64,000 nucleotides of DNA from Mobiluncus massiliensis (GCF_949769255.1 NZ_OX458329.1:1116001-1180000); one strand, 5' to 3'; counted from the first letter of the stretch, positions 1-13,641 are shown. Numbers and translations: made by a program. Notes: a model not told the origin generated them from the sequence alone.

Positions 1-44
1 GGTCTAAACGTCTCGAGTGCGTTTTTCTCCATGTCGGTTAGCAT
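1..44 (-). CDS. possible start of a gene cut by the left edge
   Basis: Only about 14 codons would be inside the window, reading leftward from an ATG at 42-44. A GGGGAGG Shine-Dalgarno sequence lies three bases before that ATG, and a second in-frame ATG follows four codons later. The visible peptide begins MLTDMEKNALETF, which is too short to assign. It would be the next minus-strand gene after the arc operon terminator. An alternative is the tail of a plus-strand frame that is open from base 1 and stops at 100-102. The ribosome-binding site makes the minus-strand reading somewhat better. Confidence 0.35.
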   Translation of the reverse strand, partial: MLTDMEKNALETFR

Positions 45-367
45 CGTCCTCCCCATGCTCGCCAAAATACGGCTGACCAAAACCATTATGCCCCCGGCTT
101 GATTCTCGAGGAACATCCCGGACATCGCGGCGCAAAGCATTTTGAAAATCCCCGATTTAAGGCGATTCCGGGGCGTAGTTGCCCGCGACTGTCTCCGGTG
201 ACCGGTCAGCTGCTTTCAGACCTAGCCGCTCCCTCCATGATGAAGCCTGGCTGTAAAAATGATTCGCGGGGAAGCTCCTCGCTTCCCCGCGAACACATCA
301 TCTACAGAATGCCGGAATACGTTGATTAAACGCAGTCCCGGAAGGCAATAGAGCTACCGCTCTATGT
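45..367. other. intergenic region downstream of arcC
   Basis: These 323 bases lie between the arcC stop and the putative gene at the left edge. Apart from the terminator hairpin at 251-293 I see no convincing gene. An open frame at 99-329 (plus) has no ribosome-binding site, and it reads straight through the terminator stem. Confidence 0.5.
251..293 (-). terminator. rho-independent terminator of the arc operon
   Basis: A perfect 13-bp inverted repeat (263-275 with 281-293) closes on a five-base loop. On the minus strand it is followed by TCATTTTTACAG, a short U-tract. It lies about 75 bases beyond the arcC stop, so it most likely ends the arcDABC transcript. Confidence 0.85.
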
Positions 368-1327
368 TTACATTTTCTTGTAGCTGTGCTGGTTGATGTC
401 ATCGGGTCCACCATAGTTCCCACCTGGGGTAATGATGGTGCCGGATTCGCCCGCGATAATCTTTTGCGCATCGCTGAGCTGCCCAATCGCGGCGACATCG
501 CCGGTCAGCTCCACGAAACGGCAGGCTGCCTCCACCTTCGGCCCCATAGAGCCAGCGGGGAAACCGCCCGCGCGCATCGCAGCGGGACTAGCGCGATGAA
601 TCTCCTTCTGCTCAGGAGTACCAAAGTTCTCCATCACAGCGGGCACATCAGTCAGAATCATCAAGAAATCTGCATCCAGATGCTCTGCCAGGGTCGCGGC
701 GGTCAAATCCTTATCAATCACAGCCTCGACACCCTGCAGTTTGCCCTTCTCATTACGAATGACAGGAATACCGCCACCGCCCGCGCAAACCACGACAGCA
801 CCAACATCGAGCATCCGGCGAATCAAACGAGTCTCCACCACACGCTGCGGCTTCGGAGACCCGACAACCCGACGGAAATACTCCCCGTCAGCCTTCATCA
901 CCCAGCCACGAGACTTAGCCAACTCGTCAGCTTCTTCCTTGTTATAAACCTGACCCACAAACTTGGTCGGATTATCAAACGCAGGATCCCCAGCCAAAAC
1001 CAGAGTCTGGTTCACCAGGGAAGCCACCTGACGTCCCGGAAGGTTATTCTGCAAGGACTGCAACAACCAGTAGCCAATCATGCCCTGGGTCTGTGCACCC
1101 AAAGTATCGAAAGCATAAGGCTGAGTCAGATTCTTATCATTAGCCGACTGCAACGCCAACACCCCAACCTGCGGACCATTACCATGGGTAATAACCACTT
1201 CATGTTCCTCCGCCAAGGGAGCAAGCTGCTGCACCGCCAACTCAACATTAGCAATCTGCGTAGCAGAATCCGGTTTCTCCCCGCGTCGCAGCAGGGCGTT
1301 ACCGCCCAAAGCAATAACAATACGCAT
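368..1327 (-). CDS. arcC: carbamate kinase
   Basis: This is the last enzyme of the arginine deiminase pathway; it transfers phosphate from carbamoyl phosphate to ADP, giving ATP, CO2 and ammonia in the cytoplasm. The 319 residues match the usual family length. The N-terminus MRIVIALGGNALLRRGE is the amino-acid-kinase glycine loop, the ITHGNGPQVG stretch follows near residue 47, and VCAGGGGIPV and DKDLTAATLAEHL mark the substrate and nucleotide regions. The ATG has an AGGAGA ribosome-binding site that overlaps the end of arcB, and only two bases separate the two genes, so translation is probably coupled. It is the terminal gene of arcDABC and is followed by a strong terminator. Confidence 0.96.
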   Translation of the reverse strand: MRIVIALGGNALLRRGEKPDSATQIANVELAVQQLAPLAEEHEVVITHGNGPQVGVLALQSANDKNLTQPYAFDTLGAQTQGMIGYWLLQSLQNNLPGRQVASLVNQTLVLAGDPAFDNPTKFVGQVYNKEEADELAKSRGWVMKADGEYFRRVVGSPKPQRVVETRLIRRMLDVGAVVVCAGGGGIPVIRNEKGKLQGVEAVIDKDLTAATLAEHLDADFLMILTDVPAVMENFGTPEQKEIHRASPAAMRAGGFPAGSMGPKVEAACRFVELTGDVAAIGQLSDAQKIIAGESGTIITPGGNYGGPDDINQHSYKKM

Positions 1328-1329
1328 AT

Positions 1330-2331
1330 CTACTTTTCTCCTAGCGTCGCCACCATAACGGCCTTAATCGTGTGCATCCGGTTTTCCGCCTGATCGAACA
1401 CCGCAGAACACTCACCATTAAAGACATCGTTAGTAACTTCCATACCATCCAGACCATACTTTTGATAGATATCCTCACCAATAGTGGTATGACGGTCATG
1501 GAAAGACGGCAAGCAGTGCAGGAACTTGGTATTAGGATTACCAGTCCGAGCCATCAAATCAGCATTCACCTGGTAAGGCTTCAGCAACTTGATACGCTCA
1601 TCCCAAACTTCCTTCGGCTCACCCATCGAAACCCAAATATCCGTGTACACAAAATCGACGCCCTTCACACCCTCATCAACACTCTCGGTATGGGTAATCT
1701 TGGCACCAGTAGTCTTAGCGATTTCCTCAGCCTTAGCAATAATCTCCGGGGTATTCCACAGCTCCTTCGGCGCCACAATCCGCACGTCCATCCCCAGCAT
1801 CACACCAGAAATCAACAGGGAGTTAGCCATATTGAAACGGGAATCGCCAACATAAGCAAAAGAAATCTCATTGTACGGCTTACCACTCTGCTCATGCATG
1901 GTCAGCATGTCACACAACATCTGGGTGGGATGCCACTGATCAGTCAAACCATTCCACACCGGCACGCCCGACATCTCAGCCAAAACATCCACCTTATGCT
2001 GAGAATCGCCACGGTATTCAATACCGTCATAAAAACGACCCAACACTCGAGCAGTATCCTCAATAGATTCCTTGTGACCCATCTGAGAACCGGACGGATC
2101 CAGATAAGTAACATGAGCACCTTGATCATAAGCAGCAACCTCAAAAGAGCAGCGAGTACGAGTCGAGGTCTTTTCAAAAATCAGAGCAATATTCTTGTTC
2201 TTCAGGTACTGAACCTCGCGACCTTCCTTCTTCGCAGCTTTCAGCTCAGCAGCCAACTCCAACAACTCCAACCACTCAGCAGGAGTAAAATCGAGTTCTT
2301 TCAAAAAGTGACGACCGTGAAAATCAGTCAT
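1330..2331 (-). CDS. arcB: ornithine carbamoyltransferase, catabolic type
   Basis: It splits citrulline with phosphate into ornithine and carbamoyl phosphate, or runs in reverse for biosynthesis. I start it at the ATG giving [15 protein letters not shown] (333 residues, typical), which has AGGA ten bases upstream. The frame stays open 39 codons further upstream, but that stretch is not family-like. The carbamoyl-phosphate loop [11 protein letters not shown] is near residue 57, and the HPTQ and HCLP motifs, which bind carbamoyl phosphate and ornithine, are present. The HCLPSFHD form resembles ArcB/ArgI enzymes. It lies between arcA and arcC. The biosynthetic cluster at 47.8-56.3 kb has no argF, so this may be the only OTC gene of the segment and may serve both directions; that is inference. 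Confidence 0.96.
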   Translation of the reverse strand: MTDFHGRHFLKELDFTPAEWLELLELAAELKAAKKEGREVQYLKNKNIALIFEKTSTRTRCSFEVAAYDQGAHVTYLDPSGSQMGHKESIEDTARVLGRFYDGIEYRGDSQHKVDVLAEMSGVPVWNGLTDQWHPTQMLCDMLTMHEQSGKPYNEISFAYVGDSRFNMANSLLISGVMLGMDVRIVAPKELWNTPEIIAKAEEIAKTTGAKITHTESVDEGVKGVDFVYTDIWVSMGEPKEVWDERIKLLKPYQVNADLMARTGNPNTKFLHCLPSFHDRHTTIGEDIYQKYGLDGMEVTNDVFNGECSAVFDQAENRMHTIKAVMVATLGEK

Positions 2332-2397
2332 GGGTTTTCCTTTCAAATTGGTGTTTTCTTGATGATTGGTAATGTGCGGAGAATATCTCTCCGAATT

Positions 2398-2440
2398 TCT
2401 GGCCGGTGCCGCACCGAAAAGGTCACGGCTGCCGGCCAGA
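2398..2440 (-). other. stable hairpin in the arcA-arcB spacer
   Basis: A perfect 9-bp inverted repeat pairs 2398-2406 with 2432-2440 and extends imperfectly inward. No U-tract follows on the minus strand, so it is not a classical terminator. It sits between the arcA-proximal hairpin and the arcB ribosome-binding site and could protect the 5' end of a processed arcBC mRNA. Confidence 0.5.
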
Positions 2441-2497
2441 AAAAACATACCCCCCGTGGGCTGCCCCGTTGATAACCTCCGAGGCAGCCCGGAGGGG
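2438..2497 (-). terminator. partial terminator between arcA and arcB
   Basis: An 8-bp GC-rich core (2458-2465 with 2483-2490) is extended by an imperfect C-rich/G-rich outer stem. On the minus strand it is followed by GTATGTTTTTTCT. It lies just after the arcA stop. The genes remain co-directional and no clear promoter lies in the 192-bp spacer, so it probably reduces rather than abolishes readthrough into arcB and arcC. Confidence 0.6.
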
Positions 2498-2523
2498 AAA
2501 CTTATAACCGCTTACGAGTGGCT

Positions 2524-3777
2524 CTACTTGTAGAGCGGGTCGCGAGCAATCGGGCAGCTCATGCAGCGCGAGCCACCGCGGCCACGGCCGAGTTCGGCGC
2601 CGTCAATCTCGAGTACCTCGATACCAGCATTGCGCAGGTTCTTGTTGGTCTCGATGTTGGAGCGGTAGCCCATCACGACACCCGGCGCAATAGCCAGAGT
2701 GTTGTTCGCGTCGTTCCACTGTTCGCGTTCGACGTTGAAGTAGTCGCCGCCGGTGGGGCTGACATGGAACTTCACGCCCAGCGCCTCGTTCAAGGTGTCG
2801 ACCAGCTTCGTGCCATCGCGGCGAATATCAATGCCGCTGGACTTGGACTCATCAGGACGCAGCGAGAAGGTCCAGGTATTGTCGATGTAAGGCAGGTAAG
2901 CATTCACGACGTCCTCGGAGCAGAACGTAAAGATGGTGTCCAGGTGCATTGCCGCACGAGTCCGCGGAATACGCGCCACGATGACGCGCTCAGCAGCCTT
3001 CTTGGCGAACAATTCCTTGGCCAGCTCCGTAGTGGCGTTCAGCGAGGTACGCTCGCCCATGCCGACCAGCAGCACGCCGTCCTTCAGAGGCATCACATCG
3101 CCACCTTCGATGAAGGTGTTGGGGTGCCACTTCTTGTCGGGGTCAGCGCCGAACCAGATGTTGAAGTCCTCGTTAGCGAAACGCGGGTGGTACTGGTAAA
3201 TAGCGTGGGTCAGGAGGGTTTCCTGACGGCGGGCCTGCCAGTACATCGGGTTCAGGGACACACCATTGAATACCCAAGCGGAGTTGTCACGAGTGAACTG
3301 GGTATTGGGGAGCGGATTGAAGATCCAGTCGTGCAGGTTGTACCCGTCAGGGGTCACAGCCTTCTTGTACACGCCGCCGACTTCATCGGGAATCTCGTCG
3401 AGGTTAATACCGCCGATGAGGTAACGTGCCAGTTCCTTGGAGTCCATTTCTGTGAAGTAATCACGGAAGTCCTTGGCAACAATGGGGTTGACCATGTCGT
3501 CGGCAACGCGGCGATCCAGGATAAACTTGCGAGCTTCCTTGTCATCCAGAATCTCACCCAGCATGACCTGCATATCGAGTACTTCGATGTCGCGGGCCTT
3601 CATCTGAGCCACGAAGTCATCGTGGTGCTTCTGTGCTTCTTCAACCCACAAGACATCATCGAATAGCAGGTCCGAGCAGTTTTCAGGAGTTAGTCGCTTA
3701 TGAGCCAAATCAGGCCTGCAAACCATCACAGTACGCAGAACCCCTGCCTCAGAGTAAACGCCAACTTTGTTGTTCAT
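2524..3777 (-). CDS. arcA: arginine deiminase
   Basis: It hydrolyses L-arginine to citrulline and ammonia, the first step of the arginine deiminase pathway, giving ATP and alkalinising the cytoplasm. The protein has 417 residues, the normal length. N-terminal [16 protein letters not shown], the central FTRDNSAWV segment, the FIEGGD motif, the HLDTIFTFC stretch and the C-terminal [11 protein letters not shown] with the nucleophilic cysteine are all present. Start ATG with GGAAGGAA about six bases upstream. It follows arcD by 241 bases containing a strong hairpin and precedes arcB by 192 bases containing two more, so message levels along the operon are probably graded. Confidence 0.97.
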   Translation of the reverse strand: MNNKVGVYSEAGVLRTVMVCRPDLAHKRLTPENCSDLLFDDVLWVEEAQKHHDDFVAQMKARDIEVLDMQVMLGEILDDKEARKFILDRRVADDMVNPIVAKDFRDYFTEMDSKELARYLIGGINLDEIPDEVGGVYKKAVTPDGYNLHDWIFNPLPNTQFTRDNSAWVFNGVSLNPMYWQARRQETLLTHAIYQYHPRFANEDFNIWFGADPDKKWHPNTFIEGGDVMPLKDGVLLVGMGERTSLNATTELAKELFAKKAAERVIVARIPRTRAAMHLDTIFTFCSEDVVNAYLPYIDNTWTFSLRPDESKSSGIDIRRDGTKLVDTLNEALGVKFHVSPTGGDYFNVEREQWNDANNTLAIAPGVVMGYRSNIETNKNLRNAGIEVLEIDGAELGRGRGGSRCMSCPIARDPLYK

Positions 3778-3932
3778 ATTGATTCCTTCCTAACGTAATC
3801 GTTGGTTTGGTACGCACACTGTTCGCCAAAGGGCGCGAGGACTTTTGGTCATCGATACAAGTGTACGAACCGGGCCAGGAGAACCCCTTTGGTCCTCAGG
3901 CTGTGTGAATATGAAGTTATTTTTCATGAGAC

Positions 3933-3990
3933 TTTCTTTGGCGATGGCCCGATTCGGTCGAGTGGCTTCACCGAGCCATCGCCAAAGAAA
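3933..3990. other. 16-bp perfect hairpin between arcD and arcA
   Basis: Bases 3933-3948 are the exact reverse complement of 3975-3990, with a 26-base loop. On both strands the 3' side ends in GAAA rather than a U-tract, so it does not look like a normal intrinsic terminator. A role in mRNA processing or stability between the transporter and enzyme parts of the operon is the simplest guess. Confidence 0.55.
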
Positions 3991-4018
3991 ACGCAAGATT
4001 CAATTGTCGGTATAGTCT

Positions 4019-5542
4019 TTACAGACCGTTCCAGAACATAGCGCTGATGAAGTCACCCTTGAATACGATGACCCAGATAATCAGCAGTACCGTGAAAGCT
4101 ATAGCCACGCCCAGGAAAATCTTATCCTTGCCTTGGAATGCCGGCTGGTCAGGATACTGTTCCTTACGGCCCTTGTAATACAGCGGAGATCCAATCAACC
4201 ACAGCAAACCGTTGAGGAACAGCAGCCCGATGCCGCCAGCCCACAACAACCACGCTGTGTAGATGGTCGCGATGACGCCGACGCACATCCGATAGCCTTT
4301 AGACGACTTCACGCCTTCCGCCTCGTTGTTTCCCTTCTTGGTCTGAATGATTTGGTAGACGGCGGAAATGACGTAGCACGGAATAATCAGCGAAGCCGCG
4401 ATAGTAATCAAGTCGGTGTAGCTCGAAGCAAAGCCCAAAATCATGATTATGTAAACGATGGAAGACACAATGTTGGTCACCCACAGAGAAACTGTCGGGG
4501 AACCCTTCCGGTTCGTCTTGCCAAAGGCTGCCATGATGTTGTGGTCAGCTGCCGGCACGAACAGAATCTCGGAGGCCAGCATAACCCAGGTCAGCATAGC
4601 GCCAGCCACGGAGATCAGCACTGCAATGTTGATGAATCCAGCGCCCCAGGGGCCGACAGCAGCCGCCATCGCACCGCCCATAGACGGATCGGCGAGTCCA
4701 GCCAACTCGGGCTGTGCCATCAAACCGTAGGACAGGACGTTGACAAATACCAGCAATGCCAGCACGGTAAGGAAAGCAATAACCGTAGCCTTAGCCACAT
4801 CGCTGGACTTCTTGGCACGAGTGGAGTACACCGAAGCACCTTCGATACCGATGAAAACCCAGACCGTAACCAGCATCATGTGGGAGACCTGAGACAAAAT
4901 CGGGCCGAGCCCGGCTTCTTCGCCTTCGGAACCAACCTGCACCACGTTGCCCCAGAAGTCAGCCGTAAAGAAACCGACCTTGAAGGCCACAGCAGCACAG
5001 ATGATAAAGACAACAATCGGAATAATCTTAACCGCGGTAACAATCGTGTTCACAAACGCTGCGGTACGAATACCGGCCAAAATCAGGAAGTGAATCAACC
5101 ACAGGCAGACCAAACCGAAAATCAACCCCGCGATAGAAACGGAATCTCCTTGCATCAAGCCAGAGAATACCGCGAATCCGCCCAGAGCTGACGTGAAAAA
5201 GGCAATGTAAGAGAGGTTGCCGGCCCAAGCCGATAACCAGTATGACCAGGCTGACATAAAGCCGCCGAAGTTGCCCAGACCTTCCCGGGCGTAGCCATAA
5301 ACACCACCGGTGATGTCTGGACGAGTCGTTGCCAAAGATTGGAACACGAAAGCCAGCATCAGCATGCCGATGCCGGTAATCAACCAACCTATCAACAGCG
5401 GCCCCGGCGCCGCTTTGCCAGCCATCTGGCTCGGTATCCCGAAGATACCCGCTCCAACCATGGAACCTATACCAAAAGCAATCAACGGGAATAGGGGAAG
5501 CTTAACTTCCTCTGTTTCCGCAACAGCATTGTCGTTGCTCAT
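4019..5542 (-). CDS. arcD: arginine:ornithine antiporter
   Basis: This APC-superfamily inner-membrane exchanger brings in arginine and exports ornithine, feeding the deiminase pathway without net energy cost. Its 507 residues contain about a dozen hydrophobic segments. The first has the APC signature GIGSMVGAGIFGIPSQMAG (about residues 25-43), and TGGVYGYAREGLG follows near residue 80. The GIEGASVYSTRA stretch is typical of the basic amino acid exchanger branch. Start ATG with AGAAGGG upstream. It is the first gene of arcDABC. The 463-base region upstream carries a TACAAT -10 element and two ARG-box-like sites, so arginine-responsive control by ArgR is likely. A lysine or agmatine exchanger is less likely given the neighbours. 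Confidence 0.94.
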   Translation of the reverse strand: MSNDNAVAETEEVKLPLFPLIAFGIGSMVGAGIFGIPSQMAGKAAPGPLLIGWLITGIGMLMLAFVFQSLATTRPDITGGVYGYAREGLGNFGGFMSAWSYWLSAWAGNLSYIAFFTSALGGFAVFSGLMQGDSVSIAGLIFGLVCLWLIHFLILAGIRTAAFVNTIVTAVKIIPIVVFIICAAVAFKVGFFTADFWGNVVQVGSEGEEAGLGPILSQVSHMMLVTVWVFIGIEGASVYSTRAKKSSDVAKATVIAFLTVLALLVFVNVLSYGLMAQPELAGLADPSMGGAMAAAVGPWGAGFINIAVLISVAGAMLTWVMLASEILFVPAADHNIMAAFGKTNRKGSPTVSLWVTNIVSSIVYIIMILGFASSYTDLITIAASLIIPCYVISAVYQIIQTKKGNNEAEGVKSSKGYRMCVGVIATIYTAWLLWAGGIGLLFLNGLLWLIGSPLYYKGRKEQYPDQPAFQGKDKIFLGVAIAFTVLLIIWVIVFKGDFISAMFWNGL

Positions 5543-5652
5543 TCTTTACCCTTCTATATGGAGTGAAGTGTGCGGTCTCGAAAACAGCGCTCTCGGGGTA
5601 TGCGCCCCATCGCCACTGCCTTAAAAACATCTGTTGTTTTTCGCACTAATTC

Positions 5653-5658
5653 ATTGTA
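5653..5658 (-). promoter_or_regulatory. -10 element of the arcDABC promoter
   Basis: On the minus strand TACAAT (5/6 match to TATAAT) lies about 110 bases before the arcD start. No good -35 is seen 16-18 bases upstream, which fits a promoter that needs an activator. Start of transcription would be near 5646. Confidence 0.4.
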
Positions 5659-5695
5659 TTACCAGTTCACACGTAAATCGAGAGATTTCAGAATT

Positions 5696-5764
5696 TGAAT
5701 AATTATGCGTATACCCTTCTTTGTCCCCCCTGTACTCTGCATTTAGAGAATGCATATATTTTCA
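5696..5764. promoter_or_regulatory. two candidate ArgR operators (ARG boxes) upstream of arcD
   Basis: TGAATAATTATGCG (5696-5709) and TGCATATATTTTCA (5751-5764) each match 8 of 10 half-site positions of the ARG-box core TGAAT-N4-ATTCA. The proximal box is centred about 57 bases upstream of the predicted transcription start, a position used by activators. ArgR is known to activate deiminase operons in several bacteria. The region is AT-rich, so chance matches are possible. Confidence 0.45.
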
Positions 5765-6005
5765 TGTTACAGTAGGCGGTTTTGGGGTGGTCGCACTTTC
5801 GGGAGGCCGCACAAGCGCCGGGCTCGGGCTGCACAAGGCGGGTAGGTTTTTGTTCGTCTCGTCATGCTTTGAGGGGTACTTGAGTCTGTGCCGGGCAAGT
5901 TCTACCACGGGATACGCAGTATTACCGACATTGGCATACACGAACAGAATGAGAAATCAAGAAACGAGGAAACCCCACCGCGCCAAAGCGGCGGAAATCA
6001 GTGAC

Positions 6006-6081
6006 TGGCGCGCCCGAAGGGACTCGAACCCCCAACCTTCTGATCCGTAGTCAGATGCTCTATCCATTGAGCTACGAGCGC
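6006..6081 (-). tRNA. tRNA-Arg(ACG)
   Basis: A full cloverleaf reads on the minus strand. The 7-bp acceptor stem GCGCTCG/CGGGCGC has one G-U pair, the D arm contains AGCTCAATGGATAGAGC, and the anticodon arm TCTGA-CTACGGA-TCAGA has anticodon ACG. The T arm has GGTTCGAGTCC, and CCA is encoded. ACG is the A34-to-inosine arginine tRNA that reads CGN codons. It lies just beyond the end of the amidohydrolase gene. Confidence 0.97.
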
Positions 6082-6116
6082 TTCGCGTACAAGTTTAATA
6101 CAAGCCTTTCCTGATA

Positions 6117-7256
6117 TCAAAATCCTAAAATGGATAGCCACAAATCCACGGCGACTTCCAGGTTACTGTCTAGGAAGTCATAGGCGGAGGTGTGCAGTGG
6201 CGGCCAATCTTGCCCATTGCCGATATAGACCATCGCCCCGCTGGCGAGCTTCAAGTAATGTCCGAAGTCTTCCGAGGCCCGGTAGGGCTTTTCCAGGTAC
6301 ACCACCGGCAGCCCCGCACGCTGCGCGGCGGCAGCAACCAGGTCTATTGCCGCGTCATCGTTGCAAGTCTCAGGAAAAACGTCGCAGTCGGTTATGGACA
6401 GCAGCAGGGAGGTCTGTTTCGCCAAGTGGGAGGCCTCGTCACAAATCAGGCTCTTTAGCTTGGCCAGGTCGGATTCGTTTTCGGCACGCAAGGTCAGGTT
6501 TAGTTCACCGTGGGAAGCCGAGATACCAAAGTCTTTGCGTCCGACTTCGATTCCGACCACCGTGGCCAACACGAAACCCTGGAAACTGGAATGCCGATTA
6601 TCGAGTCTCGCCACCCCGGCCAAATCCATAACGTAGAGAACCAGCTGGGCAATCGTTTCGCTGGGATTCACCCCCGCTTCCGGGTTGCTGGCGTGCGTGG
6701 TGATACCTTTAAATTCCAGGCTCAATCCTTGCGAGGCACACTGCGAAACGCCCCGTTTCAGAGCCACGCAGCCGCGGGGTATCCCGCTCCAGTTGTGGAA
6801 AGCGTAAATCTGGTCGATTGCTTCCCGTTCAATGAGCCGCGAACTGGGGAAACCTCCAGCTCCGGTTTCTTCGGCCGGTTGAAAGATGAGATAAACGTCA
6901 GAGGGCACGTCGCGCCCTTCCAACTCCAAAGCCAGTCCAGCTAGGGACGAACTGTGCCCATCATGACCGCACTTGTGCGACACCCCAGGATTCTGCGAGG
7001 CGTAAGGCAAATCCAAATCTTCTGGAATGGGCAGTGCATCGTAATCTGCGCGGAAACCGATGGAGGGCTGAGCGGGATCCGTTCCCGGAACCTTAACCCA
7101 AAACCAACTGCCTTCGTCATGAATGACAAAGGAGGTATGTTCGGCTAGAAAGCCCATCAACCTGCGCTTAGTTTCAACTTCCTGCCCGGAGAGTTCAGGG
7201 TGAGCATGCAGCTCGTGGCGCAGCTCTGTCACCAGTTTCAAGTTGCTTTTCTGCAT
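6117..7256 (-). CDS. M20 family amidohydrolase
   Basis: This is a zinc peptidase-like hydrolase of the M20D group (N-acyl-amino-acid, hippurate or aminobenzoyl-glutamate type), which removes acyl groups from amino acids in the cytoplasm. The 379 residues are typical. LRHELHAHPELSGQE opens the family, GFRADYDALPI follows, SHKCGHDGHSS carries the metal-binding histidines and aspartate near residue 95, and FQPAEETGAGG holds the catalytic glutamate. The dimerisation insert with the GITTHAS histidine follows. Start ATG with AGGAAC upstream. It lies 109 bases after the first argR and before tRNA-Arg, so a link to arginine or N-acylornithine metabolism is possible, but the sequence does not show the substrate. 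Confidence 0.88.
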   Translation of the reverse strand: MQKSNLKLVTELRHELHAHPELSGQEVETKRRLMGFLAEHTSFVIHDEGSWFWVKVPGTDPAQPSIGFRADYDALPIPEDLDLPYASQNPGVSHKCGHDGHSSSLAGLALELEGRDVPSDVYLIFQPAEETGAGGFPSSRLIEREAIDQIYAFHNWSGIPRGCVALKRGVSQCASQGLSLEFKGITTHASNPEAGVNPSETIAQLVLYVMDLAGVARLDNRHSSFQGFVLATVVGIEVGRKDFGISASHGELNLTLRAENESDLAKLKSLICDEASHLAKQTSLLLSITDCDVFPETCNDDAAIDLVAAAAQRAGLPVVYLEKPYRASEDFGHYLKLASGAMVYIGNGQDWPPLHTSAYDFLDSNLEVAVDLWLSILGF

Positions 7257-7365
7257 CGTTCTATGGTTCCTCTTGTCCGCTAACTACGCTCAGCCGCAGA
7301 ATTAATTGGCGAGCCTCACTGCTAGTCTAGTCAGGATAAGCTGCGAAGTTGCGGTTCTGGGAAAG

Positions 7366-7869
7366 TTATCCCAATCCTGAGATAGAGAGCAGAAGTTCGT
7401 GCAGTGCTTGGGCGGATTCTTCGTCACGGCAAATAATCAGGACGGTGTTATCCCCCGCTATAGTGCCCAGGACTCCATCAAGGTTTTCTTTGTCGATAAT
7501 GGACGCCAGAGGCGAGGCGGCTGCCGGGTGGGTGCGCAAAATGACTTGATTGCAAGCACGGGTAGACTTCAGCAAAAATTGTTTCACCCAATAGTCCAGA
7601 CTGCCGTTTAGCGGTTTGGCGCCACCCGCCGCACCTTCGCTGGGAACCAGCGAATAATGCAGGTTTCCGTCACGGTCACGAATCTTTGTCGCTGATAGTT
7701 CTTCCAAATCTCGCGAAAGAGTCGCTTGCGTCACGTTGAAGCCCAGGACGTTGAGGTGATTCTGCAAAGCCCGTTGGGAGCGAATCACGTTTTCTTGCAG
7801 CAGCCGGGAAATCACTGCGTGACGGGTCGCTTTCGAGGGGACGACTCGGGGCAAAGTGTCGTCGGTCAT
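7366..7869 (-). CDS. argR: arginine repressor ArgR, paralogue 1 (near the catabolic operon)
   Basis: This is an arginine-sensing hexameric DNA-binding regulator. I start it at the ATG giving MTDDTLPRVVPSK (167 residues), with GGGGG upstream; a TTG six codons earlier is an alternative. The N-terminal winged helix spans about residues 12-75 (RHAVISRLLQENVIRSQ, then the recognition segment VTQATLSRDLEELSATK). The C-terminal oligomerisation and arginine-binding domain ends in IIDKENLDGVLGTIAGDNTVLII. The ligand loop reads GDN rather than the common GDD, so one of the two arginine-contacting acids is an asparagine. A second argR lies in the biosynthetic cluster at 50.6 kb. Its place between the rRNA operon and the deiminase side suggests the catabolic regulator; that is inference. 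Confidence 0.93.
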   Translation of the reverse strand: MTDDTLPRVVPSKATRHAVISRLLQENVIRSQRALQNHLNVLGFNVTQATLSRDLEELSATKIRDRDGNLHYSLVPSEGAAGGAKPLNGSLDYWVKQFLLKSTRACNQVILRTHPAAASPLASIIDKENLDGVLGTIAGDNTVLIICRDEESAQALHELLLSISGLG

Positions 7870-7967
7870 AGGCAAATCAACCCCCAATAAAACTGAAACT
7901 AGCTACTGCAACCTCTAACCTACACCGTGTTGGTGGGGTTCTCTAGTTGGGGTGGGTGTTTAAATGG

Positions 7968-8000
7968 GTTTCGCCCCCCGGGTGTGGGGGGGGGCGAAAC
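7968..8000 (-). terminator. rRNA operon terminator
   Basis: A 12-bp perfect stem (7968-7979 with 7989-8000, GTTTCGCCCCCC and its complement) lies 14 bases past the 5S 3' end on the minus strand. The U-tract is weak (CCATTTAAAC), but stem strength and position support a terminator. Confidence 0.75.
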
Positions 8001-8013
8001 GTTTGAAGTTTTA

Positions 8014-8132
8014 GTGCGGCGGTTTCCTACTCTCCCACACACCGGCGTGTGCAGTACCATCGGCGCGGGCAGGCTTAGCTTCCGGGTTCGGGATGGGACC
8101 GGGCGTTTCCCTGCTGCTATGACCGCCGCCAC
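8014..8132 (-). rRNA. rrf: 5S ribosomal RNA
   Basis: The minus strand reads GTGGCGGCGGTCATAGCAGC at the 5' end and GGAAACCGCCGCAC at the 3' end, which pair as helix I. In between are the conserved CCCGGTCCCATCCCGAACC and GGAAGCTAAGCC stretches. About 118 nt; the ends are estimated from helix I. It lies 180 bases after the 23S gene. Confidence 0.95.
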
Positions 8133-8314
8133 AATCGTGGACTCTAGTCACTAACCATATATTCTGTTAGCAAACCCATGAACACAAGCCGCGGTAAAAC
8201 ATTGTTACCGGGCTAGTTGGTTCTTATTTGTATAGTGGTCGCGAATACCCAGACGCAAAAGTCTTTCTGCTCTACTCGTTTCATTGTTTGTTCCACGTTT
8301 TTGGTGGGACTGTG

Positions 8315-13229
<4,915 letters not shown>

Positions 13230-13476
13230 AACAAACCAAAAACAGTCCATCCAAAAAGAGCCAGAAAAACCTGACAAACACGGTCCTCATCAAATCAGAA
13301 AACCGCAAAAACACTAACAAAAGCACCCCAAAAAAAGGGCACCAAAAAACGCGTAAACAAAAAACAAAACGCTATCGAGATCAAAACCAACAAACCCACT
13401 CACCGATCCATCCCAGTTTTCACCGAGATTTCAACAATCGGGGCGTTGCTCACCGCAAAAGTGCGCAACAGATAAA

Positions 13477-13505
13477 ACTATACACGTCACTTTCGGAGGA
13501 TGCAA
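13477..13505 (-). promoter_or_regulatory. rRNA operon promoter
   Basis: On the minus strand TTGCAT (13500-13505) and TATAGT (13477-13482) are 17 bases apart, a strong housekeeping-sigma arrangement. Transcription would start near 13470, about 240 bases before mature 16S. I see no second equally good promoter upstream. Confidence 0.75.
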
Positions 13506-13641
13506 ATCTGAGTCCCTATTTGCACATCCCGGGCGTGTCGGAAGATAACATACCATAGACGTTCGCACAGATAGAGCCACTTGCCTTGCAGTGCCGGCTA
13601 CACCAAGAATGATGGCACGCAGGACAGACAGTCATTAAACA

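Larger units (their letters stand above)
5543..6005. other. arcD upstream region
   Basis: This 463-bp gene-free stretch separates arcD from tRNA-Arg. It holds the arc promoter region at about 5650-5770. An open frame running into the tRNA (5721-6050, plus) is not a gene: its tail RARRDSNPQ is the usual translation artefact of a tRNA read antisense. Confidence 0.6.

Noticed and set aside
1330..2448. Longer arcB starting 39 codons upstream
   Set aside because: The upstream part encodes the spacer hairpins, is not family-like, and the inner ATG has a good ribosome-binding site.
386..3666. Long plus-strand open frames (382, 366 and 335 residues) opposite arcA, arcB and arcC
   Set aside because: They lie wholly antisense to well-recognised enzymes, lack ribosome-binding sites and have no family motifs; they arise from codon bias.
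3933..3990. Intrinsic terminator between arcD and arcA
   Set aside because: The stem has A rather than U tracts on its 3' side in both directions.
5721..6050. 109-residue plus-strand frame ending in RARRDSNPQPSDP
   Set aside because: The tail is the well-known false peptide made by reading a tRNA antisense; the frame overlaps tRNA-Arg.
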